Shown here: positions 19,201 through 26,925 of the stretch, one piece after another | Layout of the letters: each line of letters begins with the position of its first letter | Position numbering within the stretch: the first letter of the stretch is position 1 | From: Pseudomonadota bacterium | GTDB taxonomy: Bacteria > Pseudomonadota > Gammaproteobacteria > Steroidobacterales > Steroidobacteraceae | DNA: 64,000 bases | NCBI GenBank assembly: GCA_023417315.1 | Contig: JAEZFW010000024.1 | Span: forward strand, 5,945 to 69,944 | Reading direction: 5' to 3' | Made by a program: the position numbers and the translations under genes | The notes under the pieces: generated by a model | Told to the model about the DNA's origin: nothing | What the model saw: the letters and a program-made list of their open reading frames with translations, nothing else | The model's database searches: none

Positions 19201-19847
19201 CGGCGCTGAAGGATCGCATGGTTCGCGCAGGCAAGATGTCCAGCGCGCAGGCTCGAGCCGCCTTGCGCCTCTTGGCCGGGCGGACGGACCTGCCTGTCCT
19301 TCCGATCGTGCCACGTGCGCGCCTTCCCGTGCTGCGAGTGCGCGACGGCTTGGATCGAGAATGGCTCGAGATCGTGGCCGCGGTGCGTCCGCGACTCGCA
19401 GCACTCGAAGCACATCAACTCGATCCAGCTCAGCCCGATTGGCCCGCGGCGGTGGCTGCGCCCAACGCATCGACTGACCCGTGGCACGTGGCGGGCCCCG
19501 TCGTTATCGCGTACGGACCCGGCACGACGAGCGGCAGCGATCGAGTCGCGCTCGCCGCGCTGGATGGCTGGACCGACTCCGTTCCGAGCCGCAAGCACAC
19601 GACAGCCGCATCCTTCGGCTTCAACGCCCCGAAATCTCGTGCGCCTCACGCCGTGCTCGTCGCGGTGCCACCGAATCTGAGCGAACGTCTCGATAACGAG
19701 GGCTTGCTCGACGTCGTGCTCGAAACTCGCGAGCTGGCTCACGCGCGCGTGCCGCCGCAAGCCGCGACGACATTGCCTTATCAAATGTCAACAGCGCTCG
19801 TCGGCGCAGTTCGTCCGCACAACTTCCTCGATGGTTGGCCTGCATGA
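16254..19847 (+). CDS. Very large protein of unknown function (PIRLETRF type), cluster gene 3
   Basis: 1197 residues, starting 7 bases after the previous stop, with GAGG just upstream. The N-terminus carries PIRLETRFVAP and MLRLRVYPDEFS, a signature I recall from unannotated giant proteins next to RQWQLGE-type proteins. Other landmarks: DVWWLSYPRAIEVGLGI (about 175), ELDFYGPGSLAVQGFWPVLW (about 290), FRVGEQPYGLLPSS (about 340), and LPVLPIVPRARLPVL (about 1015). No signal peptide, membrane helix or catalytic motif is evident. The size and lack of repeats suggest a multidomain scaffold. Its stop overlaps the next start by 4 bases (ATGA), showing translational coupling. Confidence 0.65.
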   Translation: MSGVEVLAPIRLETRFVAPSARTDGSAEWMLRLRVYPDEFSMRRLAQPGTPEELDRLSELIERMRPPTSLSEADAFASFASVVGAARAFALWRAHVTTTAGGELTVDRTTSADHESLRVHGPAGLPSELEVWFVHDDGTRNRAATLRLNLAAIGTDLDLARFTEADLEAGQLPDVWWLSYPRAIEVGLGIDIDVGIVPPTLAALVVVGVGEADASGLVDAHNATSRMAVLAPGTPTNTVAGESTTDFGDRAASLYPLLHVDPTTQLASTAVLEGLSGRMSPSALPMLGGELDFYGPGSLAVQGFWPVLWGRYLRDVTGARDIELELARWAIRYLAVEGPRPAFRVGEQPYGLLPSSCFSKWVDDPGDALGAIEHRIRRSALPWRRASAEANRAAAMQTTGQDTRGVLRVFGLHAPSRYWGVRATADLYTLQALRLSAGMTPLDERWDRDLARATRDVPAPLHGIGRAPGRGGLPGPPQDEQEDAELLRRLPTLHPEPLLAMSEKLGLIGHLMRESLIAARAIIGEAYLRLSTGTAIELGQPLPLDDEPKYLQHVMRGSDAEVAALRTSNDANGRTLAARFIEVQEALQVIADLWKPMASQLFRATLAALDTSAFRVDPWLTGLAERRLQRLIREGAPFRLGAYGWVDAPAPYAGTPNGPLAPGPTAAGLLHAPSQGQALTAALLRDTAIRHPTVDTWKLNLDSAKVRAAIALAERVRLGVHPYEALGLEVEKIAGDWDVVRVLRKLYPLAADQQERRVCDGQKVLEAARDGPLPNTLPPDLATRLAPLDQVLDTYADLLVADGVHMLVNGRADLANAAMEAAAGLGAPPELRAVRTPRQATTVRVSAWVLLPAQDAPEGADADPAKVADPTWDSSLTSVLGGADDETSAPSLTGGAYEGLADTADANLRDAIAQDLTGRRTRLMSLTQTVSDALAALDLDDAGASMVVETAAGRWNVDLTTVAPSDPLASEPSLSERRDALVAALKDRMVRAGKMSSAQARAALRLLAGRTDLPVLPIVPRARLPVLRVRDGLDREWLEIVAAVRPRLAALEAHQLDPAQPDWPAAVAAPNASTDPWHVAGPVVIAYGPGTTSGSDRVALAALDGWTDSVPSRKHTTAASFGFNAPKSRAPHAVLVAVPPNLSERLDNEGLLDVVLETRELAHARVPPQAATTLPYQMSTALVGAVRPHNFLDGWPA

Positions 19848-21433
19848 GCGATCCGACTTATCTCACGCTCGAGCCGCGCCGCACCGACAGCGACGAAGGC
19901 TTGCGCGCGCGCGTTGCCGATCCGATCTGGTTCATTTCGCGCCAATGGCAACTCGGCGAGTTGCAGGGCGAAGATGCGTCCACGCCGGTCGTCGTACGTT
20001 GCGCACCTCGACACGTTCCGATCACGTACGACCGTTCGCGCCCGGATCTCGATCCATCTGTGATGCCCGCCGAGGCGTTGCTCGAAGCTGAGCCAGGCGA
20101 CTGGTGGACCATTGGTCGCTGCGTTCGACTCGGACGTGCTGCGGCGCCACTCCTCGATGAAAACTCGCGTGAGCGACTGCGCATGGGTCGTTTGCCATCA
20201 CCGTACGAAGCGCTAGCGAATGAGATCGATGGCCGCGCGGTGTTCTTGTCTGGGATTCTGGCGGGAAACGAGCTCTGGAGCGAGGTGCCCTCACCGCCTC
20301 CGGATCGATGGTCGGCATCGCGGCTCGAGTATGCGGCATCGTTCGAGGCAGGCGGCACAGCGTTGCGCGTACGCGAGCACCAAGGCGGTGATGTCGATTG
20401 GTTCACCGTGGATGGAGATGCGGACGCGCTTGCAGTGACGCGCGTCGCACCGGCTGCGTCTACGCGCGAAGTGATACCGGGGCGGTTGCAGTATCCCGGT
20501 GCACCGAACCCACGCTGGTGGCAGTTCGAGAATCATGCGGTCGACATCGGCGGCTTCGCGCCCGATCGCTCGCATTTCCCCACCACGGTGTTGCTCGATG
20601 CAGTCTTGGCACACGCAGATGACTGGTTCACGTTCCCTGTACCCGCACCCAGCGAGGCTGATCTGCAACCTTCGAGCGGCGCGCTCGTGATCCTTGAGAA
20701 CGTCACTGTCCGCGACAGCTTCGGTGAGATTTGGAATTTGGAGCCGCCGCCCACGACGGGTCCATCCGCGTGGTCGCTGTTTCACACGAGCGGCCTGCCG
20801 AGCTCTCATCTCGTCGTGTGGCCGGTTGCTGTTGCACCGCTCGTCGGTCCCATCCTTGATGAAGTATTGATTGGTGTCGATGAAGACGCGAATCTGGCTT
20901 GGGCCGTGGAGTTACGCGCGGACGCACTTCAAGTGCTGCCGAGCGCGGACACCTCGACCGCGGTCGCGGAAACGACTCGCACGGGTACGCGCGACTTCCG
21001 CTATCTGATTTCGACGACGCTGCCGAACGGATGGCATCCGTATGAACGCGTGCGCACGGACGATCCGACACGGAGCGGTGCACCTGGAAGCAAAGAGCTC
21101 AACCCCGATGCGGGCGATGGTCGCTCGGGCGCGTGGCGTCAAGGCGTGCTCGCCGACCTCAACGGCGCCTATCCGCGCTTCCGTCCCGGTCCCATCTCAC
21201 GCTTGATCGGTGGGCCCTCCGGTGCAGGCCTCGGTCGCGGACACGAGCTGCACGCGGATGCGATCCCAAGCAATGGCGTGATGCTGCGCCGTCGCGCCGT
21301 GCTCTGCCGCGACTGCGATGGCGCGCCGGTCATGTGGGTCGAGCGCAGAGCCTCGCCGGTTACCGGCCCGCCCACGTCTCATTTGCGTTTCGACGTGTTC
21401 GCGGAACACGCGAAAGCGAAGGCGGACGACTAA
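19844..21433 (+). CDS. Large protein of unknown function (RQWQLGE type), cluster gene 4
   Basis: 529 residues from the ATG at 19844, which overlaps the preceding stop by 4 bases. The N-terminus has DPIWFISRQWQLGELQGED followed by a Thr-Pro-Val-Val strand (about 22-45), the signature of an unannotated family I recall from several phyla beside PIRLETRF proteins. Further on: NPRWWQFENHAVDIGGF (about 225), DDWFTFPVP (about 260), LENVTVRDSFG (about 285) and LRFDVFAEHA at the end. A CRDC pair near 490 could bind a metal. No export signal. Function unknown; it probably assembles with the products of the adjacent genes. Confidence 0.65.
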   Translation: MSDPTYLTLEPRRTDSDEGLRARVADPIWFISRQWQLGELQGEDASTPVVVRCAPRHVPITYDRSRPDLDPSVMPAEALLEAEPGDWWTIGRCVRLGRAAAPLLDENSRERLRMGRLPSPYEALANEIDGRAVFLSGILAGNELWSEVPSPPPDRWSASRLEYAASFEAGGTALRVREHQGGDVDWFTVDGDADALAVTRVAPAASTREVIPGRLQYPGAPNPRWWQFENHAVDIGGFAPDRSHFPTTVLLDAVLAHADDWFTFPVPAPSEADLQPSSGALVILENVTVRDSFGEIWNLEPPPTTGPSAWSLFHTSGLPSSHLVVWPVAVAPLVGPILDEVLIGVDEDANLAWAVELRADALQVLPSADTSTAVAETTRTGTRDFRYLISTTLPNGWHPYERVRTDDPTRSGAPGSKELNPDAGDGRSGAWRQGVLADLNGAYPRFRPGPISRLIGGPSGAGLGRGHELHADAIPSNGVMLRRRAVLCRDCDGAPVMWVERRASPVTGPPTSHLRFDVFAEHAKAKADD

Positions 21434-23820
21434 TGGCGCTCATCGACATACAACTGATCGAAGGTCTCGGACTGCCTTATACGGCTGGCGCCGAAGCGGC
21501 ACTCGAACATGCTGCGCTCGATCCAATGTTTGCTGCCGCTTGGGATCAGCTGCTTCTCGCATTTCCGGGCGTAACTTTGCAGCCCCTGTTCGATGCGTTG
21601 CCGATCGAAGAATTGGCAGATCTCGTCGACGCCGTGCGACTCGAGGGCGAAGAGCCGCCCAATCCATTTGTCTGGTTTACGGTGCCATGCGATGACGCGA
21701 TCGCGGACACGTTACTCGCTGCGCTGCAAACGCTGCCGTTCGTCATCTACGCCGGCATTCGCGCGCCCGTGACCTATCCGATCTCATACGGTACGAACCC
21801 CGACAGCATTCGCACGCTGCAAATTCAACCCTCGCCGAATGGCGTCGACGCAGTGTATGCGTGGGACGTCGCCGGCGGCACGGGTGTTGGCACACGAATC
21901 GCGGATATCGAGGGTGGTTGGCGGCTCGATCATGAGGAATTGATCAGCGCGCAGATCCGTCGTGTGTCCATGTTCGGTTCCATTGAGGTGGATCACGGAA
22001 CCGCAGTCGCCGGCATCCTCGTCGGCGCCGACAACGGCGTGGGAACGATCGGCATCGTGCCTGATGCTGCGCTCGATCTCATCACGACCGATCGAGGAAA
22101 TGGCATTCACAACGTCGCCGCGGCGATCACGGTCGCGGCTCGACATCTGCAGCGCGGCGACATCATCCTCCTGGAAATCGGGCGCGCTTTCACGCCCGAC
22201 CCGCGCGGGGACATTCTCGTGGAATTCGATCCCGCCGTCCAAGTTGCCATTCGGCTCGCGGTCGATCGCGGCATCACAGTCATCGAGCCAGCGGGAAACG
22301 GCAACATCAATCTCGATGCGTTTCCATTCCTTGCGCATACGCGCCCGGAGTCACCGACCTTCAGCGGCGCGATCGTCGTCGGTGCAGCGGTCCTCACGAA
22401 TTTCGAGACGAGCGCTTGGTCGCGAACGTTCTGCTCGTTCGGTAGTCGGGTCGACTGCTTCGCAGCCGGCGCCAACGTGCGCGCGCCCGCCAGCAGCGCA
22501 ACGAATGCCTATCAAGTGGATCCTCAGTTCTCGGGCACTTCTTCTGCCTCGGCGATCGTCGCCGGCGTGGCGGCCTCTCTGCAGTCAATGACGCGTGCTG
22601 CAACCGGCGACACGCTTGCGCCGGCAGACGTTCGCAGACTTCTTCGCAGCGCCTCGCTCGGTTTGCTGCCCGACGATCCGCTCGGAGCACGCATCGGTCC
22701 CATGCCGGATTTGCGCAAGATCATTCGAGCTCAAGGGCTCGCGCGCATCCTGCCGATCAGCGCGGCTCCGATCGTCGGAGATGCATTGTTCATCACGTAT
22801 CTCGATGCCGACAATCGCATGGTGCGGCGTCACTGGACGTTCTTCACGGGGTGGGGCGCACCGCTTTCGGCAGACTCTCCCAACGAACTCTTCGAGCTAA
22901 ACGCTGCCCAGCCTGCGGTGCTCGCCGCCGAAGAAACGGATCCCGTTGCGCGCCTTCGCTACGACGCGTTCTTCAGCGGCCCACTCGGCATTCATCACAT
23001 GTGGTGGGACTCGAACGGGCAGGCTGGCGATGTCTCGAGATCGATTGCGGGTGTGCAAGCCGCGGCACAGGGCCGCGCGCTCGCAGTCGCGGCCGTCCTT
23101 CCGAATCGAATCGCCATCGCCGCCATCAGCCCGCAAGCTCGGATCGTCGTCATGAGCGGCGATCCCCAAGTGCTGCTTGCCGGCCTCACTGCTCCCACGG
23201 TGATCGATGCCGTCGGAAACTATCGACGCATCGCGGGCCCTACGATGGTCAGCCGCGGCGGCGGCAGTGCCGACATCGTGGCGATCGAGGATGGAGGAAG
23301 TCTGAACTGGTACACCGGAAACGTATTGGCGACGATCGGCACGGGATGGAGCGGGCCGTTCCAGGAGCCGAGTGGCGTGCAGTTCGAGCCTGGCGCACGA
23401 CCTGCCCTCCTCGTCGTCGCGTCCAAACTGCTCGCTGCCGCCGTTGGCAGCGATGGCTGGCTTCGCGTCGTCGAGATCGATCCTGCTGCAACGACGGTCA
23501 GCCCCGCAACCGTCGTCGACGTGCAGGCGACGATCGCAACCGATGGTCCTGTTGCCCTTGCAACAGCCGGCGGTAGCCTCGTCGTCCTCGCAGTCGATAC
23601 CGAGCGCCTGTTGCGTGCTGCAACTCGTCCCGCTGCCGGCGGAGAGTGGACGCCGCTGCTGCCCATCCTCTCGAGCGTATCGATCAGTCCACTCGGTGGT
23701 GTGGCCGCAGTGTCGATTGACCTCGGCGTGATGGCGATCGCCGTCGGGGTGGATGGATCAATCCAGTCTTCGCTCTCGACGAACGGTTTGCTCTGGAGTC
23801 CGCTTCTACCGTTGCTCTAG
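21433..23820 (+). CDS. S8 family subtilisin-like serine protease, cluster gene 5
   Basis: 795 residues from the ATG at 21433, which shares one base with the preceding stop (TAATG). Residues 1-125 form an N-terminal region without a signal peptide, perhaps a chaperone-like prodomain. The subtilisin domain (about 130-420) has the full triad: Asp158 (RIADIEGGW), His188 (DHGTAVAGILVG), Ser370 (FSGTSSASAIVAG), and the oxyanion Asn289 (PAGNGN). Residues 440-795 form a repetitive beta-propeller-like domain (HHMWWDSNGQ, NWYTGNV, LRVVEIDP). It likely cleaves a cluster protein or a target protein. Without a signal peptide, it is cytoplasmic or exported by another route. Confidence 0.88.
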   Translation: MALIDIQLIEGLGLPYTAGAEAALEHAALDPMFAAAWDQLLLAFPGVTLQPLFDALPIEELADLVDAVRLEGEEPPNPFVWFTVPCDDAIADTLLAALQTLPFVIYAGIRAPVTYPISYGTNPDSIRTLQIQPSPNGVDAVYAWDVAGGTGVGTRIADIEGGWRLDHEELISAQIRRVSMFGSIEVDHGTAVAGILVGADNGVGTIGIVPDAALDLITTDRGNGIHNVAAAITVAARHLQRGDIILLEIGRAFTPDPRGDILVEFDPAVQVAIRLAVDRGITVIEPAGNGNINLDAFPFLAHTRPESPTFSGAIVVGAAVLTNFETSAWSRTFCSFGSRVDCFAAGANVRAPASSATNAYQVDPQFSGTSSASAIVAGVAASLQSMTRAATGDTLAPADVRRLLRSASLGLLPDDPLGARIGPMPDLRKIIRAQGLARILPISAAPIVGDALFITYLDADNRMVRRHWTFFTGWGAPLSADSPNELFELNAAQPAVLAAEETDPVARLRYDAFFSGPLGIHHMWWDSNGQAGDVSRSIAGVQAAAQGRALAVAAVLPNRIAIAAISPQARIVVMSGDPQVLLAGLTAPTVIDAVGNYRRIAGPTMVSRGGGSADIVAIEDGGSLNWYTGNVLATIGTGWSGPFQEPSGVQFEPGARPALLVVASKLLAAAVGSDGWLRVVEIDPAATTVSPATVVDVQATIATDGPVALATAGGSLVVLAVDTERLLRAATRPAAGGEWTPLLPILSSVSISPLGGVAAVSIDLGVMAIAVGVDGSIQSSLSTNGLLWSPLLPLL

Positions 23821-23852
23821 TTCTCTTTGCATCGCAGGGATAGGAGATCGAC

Positions 23853-25040
23853 ATGCCGCCTCCAGGCCCAATCGACATCCCTTTGGCTGCTCTGCAATCG
23901 CTCGCCGAGTTGCATGCGGCCTTTTCGCCCGTGCTGGAAATCGACGCCGGCTTCGGTGTCGGCATCAAGCAAGTCGCGGGGCAGTTCACGGAGGAGCTCG
24001 CACTGATTGTTTACGTCCGCGACAAACTCCCTCCAGGGCGGATTCCAATCGAACAACTGATCCCGCAGTACTTCGCCGGCTTCCTAACCGACGTCGTTGC
24101 ATATCAGCCCACCCTGCTCGCGGACAACACCTATCACGATCCATTGTTGGGAGGCATTGGCATATGGCGGCCTGCCAGTGCTACCCAGGATGCGGGTGCC
24201 GGTACGCTCGGTGGAATCGTGCGTGAACGGTTCAACGGGACACCGCAGGCATTGACGTGTGGCCACGTCGCTGGCGAAGTCGGCGGGCCGATCTTTCAGC
24301 CGAGAGACGGGGCACTCGGCTCTTCCGTCGTCGGCCACGTGAAGTACTCAGTCTCCGAGCCTCCTCATCCGCCTGCACGCGATTGGGCATCGATCGAGCT
24401 CAACGGCACGCGCACGACTCAGTTCTCAGTGAAGGAGATCCCAGTGCTTCGCGGCGTCGCCCAGCCACGATTGTGGGAACCGGTCAAGAAGCGCGGGTAC
24501 GCAACCGGCCTGACGCACGGCGTCACGATCGCCGTTCTCCCTGAGTTCCCAAGCCTCGCGACACGCCAAGTCGAATGTGCAGCTTTCCCTTTCGAGATGG
24601 AGTTCGCTCGTCATGGCGACTCCGGGTCTTTGGTTCTCAACGCGAACGATGAAGCGATTGGAATGCTCTACCGGCTCAACCGCGAAGTCGGTTATGGCGG
24701 CCAACCGCAAGTGCCGAGCGCCATGGCCTTCGTCATCGAAGCGGCGTTGAACGATCTGCAAGTCGATCTTGCGATCACTCCAGGCATTCGGGGGATTTAT
24801 CCGAACACGTTAGCCGGTACGATTGAAACGTTCGGCAAAGTCACGATCGACGGCTGGGGATTCGATCAACATTCGTGGGTAGCCTTTGGTGGGCAGCCAG
24901 CAATCATTTCTACCTATCTGAGCCCAAATCGACTCGAAACGATCGCTCCATTAGGTTTCCTGGGTACTGTCGACGTAGTGGTCACGAACAAGTGGGGCGA
25001 CACTTCACCTACTGGTCTCGAGTCCAAGTTCACTTATTGA
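23853..25040 (+). CDS. Trypsin-like serine protease with C-terminal IPT/TIG domain, cluster gene 6
   Basis: 395 residues; TAGGAG lies 6 bases before the ATG, 32 bases after the S8 stop. The chymotrypsin-fold triad is visible: His138 (LTCGHVAG), Asp177 (ARDWASIEL), Ser257 (RHGDSGSLVL). The N-terminal 100 residues (VYVRDKLPPGRIPIEQLIP) resemble the leader of bacterial nucleoprotein-type or HtrA-like peptidases. Residues about 305-395 (GIRGIYPNTLAGTIETFG, VTNKWGDTSP) form an IPT/TIG immunoglobulin-like domain. No signal peptide. Last gene of the cluster, convergent with the P450; no terminator hairpin is visible after it. Confidence 0.82.
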   Translation: MPPPGPIDIPLAALQSLAELHAAFSPVLEIDAGFGVGIKQVAGQFTEELALIVYVRDKLPPGRIPIEQLIPQYFAGFLTDVVAYQPTLLADNTYHDPLLGGIGIWRPASATQDAGAGTLGGIVRERFNGTPQALTCGHVAGEVGGPIFQPRDGALGSSVVGHVKYSVSEPPHPPARDWASIELNGTRTTQFSVKEIPVLRGVAQPRLWEPVKKRGYATGLTHGVTIAVLPEFPSLATRQVECAAFPFEMEFARHGDSGSLVLNANDEAIGMLYRLNREVGYGGQPQVPSAMAFVIEAALNDLQVDLAITPGIRGIYPNTLAGTIETFGKVTIDGWGFDQHSWVAFGGQPAIISTYLSPNRLETIAPLGFLGTVDVVVTNKWGDTSPTGLESKFTY

Positions 25041-25180
25041 CTACGGTTGGTCCTGATGCTGGGGTGTTCCACTGCTCGAGGATCTCGCCGGTCTGAGCTT
25101 CGATGAACGTAGCGCCGGGTCAGTATCAGCGGACCGAGACTTTCCGTGTCGGCCGGGACGGTACGCTCCGCTATGAGGGT

Positions 25181-26365
25181 TCAGATCAGCCGCTTATGCC
25201 CGACCGATCGTTTGGAGATCACGATGGGCAACGACGCGAATCCGCTCGCCGGATAAACTGCTCTCACAGGATCCGCGTGCGCGCTCATCGAGAGGCGATC
25301 CGCTTCGCGCAGCAGCTCCTCAACGAAGACTCGCAGCTCCAGTCGCGCGAGCGGCGCGCCCGGACACACATGGATACCCGCGCCGTACAGCAGGTTCAAG
25401 CGAGGATCTCTGTCGAGGCGGAACTCATCCGGGTCGCCGAACACGCTCTCGTCGCGATCAGCAGAAGCCCACATCAACGTGATCCGCTCGCCCGCGTCGA
25501 TCTTTCGCCCACCGAGCGCGACCGATTTCGTCGTGAGGCGACGAGAGGTCATCAGTGGCGCATCGATGCGCAGGATCTCATCGATGGCGGCGGTGATCTT
25601 TGCCGGGTTCCGCTGGAGCAGAGCAAGCACATCGGAATGCCGCACCAGATAGTGAACCAGGATGCCGATCGATGCGGAGATCGTCGCGAGCTCCCCAACC
25701 GTCCAGTTGCGCAAGATGCTGACGATCTCTTCGTCGGTGAGGCCGCGGCCGCGCACGGCTTCCGTCAACAGCTGGCTTGCGACGTCGGCAGGCGCTTCAT
25801 TCAGCGCGCCTCGCCGCGCCTCCAAGACTTCGCGGATGTGACTGTCGAACTCCATCGCGACGGCTGCCATCGCAGCTCGATCTCGGCTGCGCGTGGCAGC
25901 GTGATTCTTGCGAACCCACTCGCGCAGCGGAGCGTGCAACTCGACAGGCCACCCCAAGAACGCGCATTGCGCTCGCAGCGCAAAATCTTCGGCGAGCTGC
26001 GACATGACCTCGATCTCGCCTCGTGTCGGCAATGCCGCAATGAGCTCGGCCGCAATCGCGCGACAGCGCGGCTCGATCGCTTCCATGCGCTCAGGTGCGA
26101 AATAGGGCTCTATCACGCGTCGATATTCCGTGTGCACCGGTGGATCCATTCCATTCGGCACCGATAGATGCGCTGACACGGCATTGCTGAACGTGGCGGG
26201 ATCCTCCAACACTCGCATCACGTCCTCGTGACGAAACACGGACCAGCCGAGCGCATCGCTGTGCGCCACCGGGCAGCGTCTGCGCAATTCGTCGTAACGT
26301 TCGATCTGGTCGCGCGCCGTGTCTTCAGCAAACGGATCCCACTTGCGATCTTCGGCTTTGGACAT
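25181..26365 (-). CDS. Cytochrome P450
   Basis: 394 residues from the ATG at 26365, chosen for GGGA and AGGAGG upstream; a longer frame to 26425 adds non-conserved sequence. The haem-binding loop is YGAGIHVCPGAPLARLELR, with the axial Cys and Tyr in place of the usual Phe. The K-helix ExxR is EILRIDAP. The I-helix reads VGELATISASIG: the acidic residue of the acid-alcohol pair is Ala, with Thr kept. Such variants may have altered proton delivery or peroxide use. Soluble, no redox partner gene nearby. It is second in an operon behind DUF6522, sharing its FNR-type promoter. Confidence 0.9.
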   Translation of the reverse strand: MSKAEDRKWDPFAEDTARDQIERYDELRRRCPVAHSDALGWSVFRHEDVMRVLEDPATFSNAVSAHLSVPNGMDPPVHTEYRRVIEPYFAPERMEAIEPRCRAIAAELIAALPTRGEIEVMSQLAEDFALRAQCAFLGWPVELHAPLREWVRKNHAATRSRDRAAMAAVAMEFDSHIREVLEARRGALNEAPADVASQLLTEAVRGRGLTDEEIVSILRNWTVGELATISASIGILVHYLVRHSDVLALLQRNPAKITAAIDEILRIDAPLMTSRRLTTKSVALGGRKIDAGERITLMWASADRDESVFGDPDEFRLDRDPRLNLLYGAGIHVCPGAPLARLELRVFVEELLREADRLSMSAHADPVRAVYPASGFASLPIVISKRSVGHKRLI

Positions 26366-26424
26366 GTCGTTCCCTGGCTCCTCCTGAAGCCCGATCGCCT
26401 CCCGCACCACAGATGGGCGCCGCA

Positions 26425-26724
26425 TCAGGTAATGCCGCTCCCCTGCGACACACGATGCGCTCGCGGAAGGATCTCGAGAGAACGCTCCAGGATCCTGCCT
26501 GTTGCATCGACGACGAATGCAACTTTACGCCGCTCATGAAAGAACGTCAGGCGATACCGCCCTGAGTCCTCTTGCGCGCCCCGCTCGCAGCGGCTGGTGA
26601 TCTTCCCCTCACGCATGAGAGGTTGAACGAGCGCAGGACCGATGCTGAAACCCTTCGCAAGAAGCGCAGCGTCGATACTAAACGACTCACCGTCGAATTC
26701 GATCCCATCTCGCTCCATGCCCAT
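26425..26724 (-). CDS. DUF6522 family small protein
   Basis: 99 residues from the ATG at 26724, which has GGAGGA 7 bases upstream; other ATGs lie at 26718 and, without a ribosome site, further upstream. The sequence has the DUF6522 pattern: IDAALLAKGFSIGPALVQPL followed by MREGKITSRCERGAQEDSGR and YRLTFFHERRKVAFVVDA. In this family a single Cys and the ERGxxEDxGRYRLTF stretch are constant. Its biochemical role is unknown. In other proteobacteria I recall it near nitric-oxide or low-oxygen respiration genes, which agrees with the FNR-type box found upstream here. Leads an operon with the P450. Confidence 0.75.
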   Translation of the reverse strand: MGMERDGIEFDGESFSIDAALLAKGFSIGPALVQPLMREGKITSRCERGAQEDSGRYRLTFFHERRKVAFVVDATGRILERSLEILPRAHRVSQGSGIT

Positions 26725-26754
26725 TTCCCGCTCCTCCTTTATTGTACGGTCTGC

Positions 26755-26796
26755 AGTATCCGCAAGATCTGCAAGCAGGGCCCTGATCCAGATCAA
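26755..26796 (-). promoter_or_regulatory. FNR/ANR-type box and promoter for the DUF6522-P450 operon
   Basis: Read leftward, TTGATCTGGATCAG (26796-26783) matches the FNR consensus TTGAT-N4-ATCAA in 9 of 10 positions. A -10 like GATACT lies at 26760-26755, 32 bases from the box centre, exactly the class II FNR geometry. Expression should rise when oxygen is low. Strong support for regulation, though the regulator itself is not in the window. Confidence 0.6.
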
Positions 26797-26925
26797 GCAT
26801 GAAGGCCTATGGGCTGCCGGCATAACCTCCGGTTCACCCCCTATCGCCCGGTCACCAGCACGGCTGAACGACGGAAGTAGCGGGGTCTGGTCGGGACCGC
26901 GAGAGACGGATGAGGAGCGGCATCC

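Noticed and set aside
21133..21432. Extension of the subtilisin frame to an earlier ATG
   Set aside because: It overlaps the preceding gene in another frame and is Arg-rich; the ATG at 21433 (TAATG) is the natural coupled start.
25103..26167. Rightward 354-codon frame over the P450
   Set aside because: Antisense shadow of the P450, which carries clear haem and ExxR motifs.
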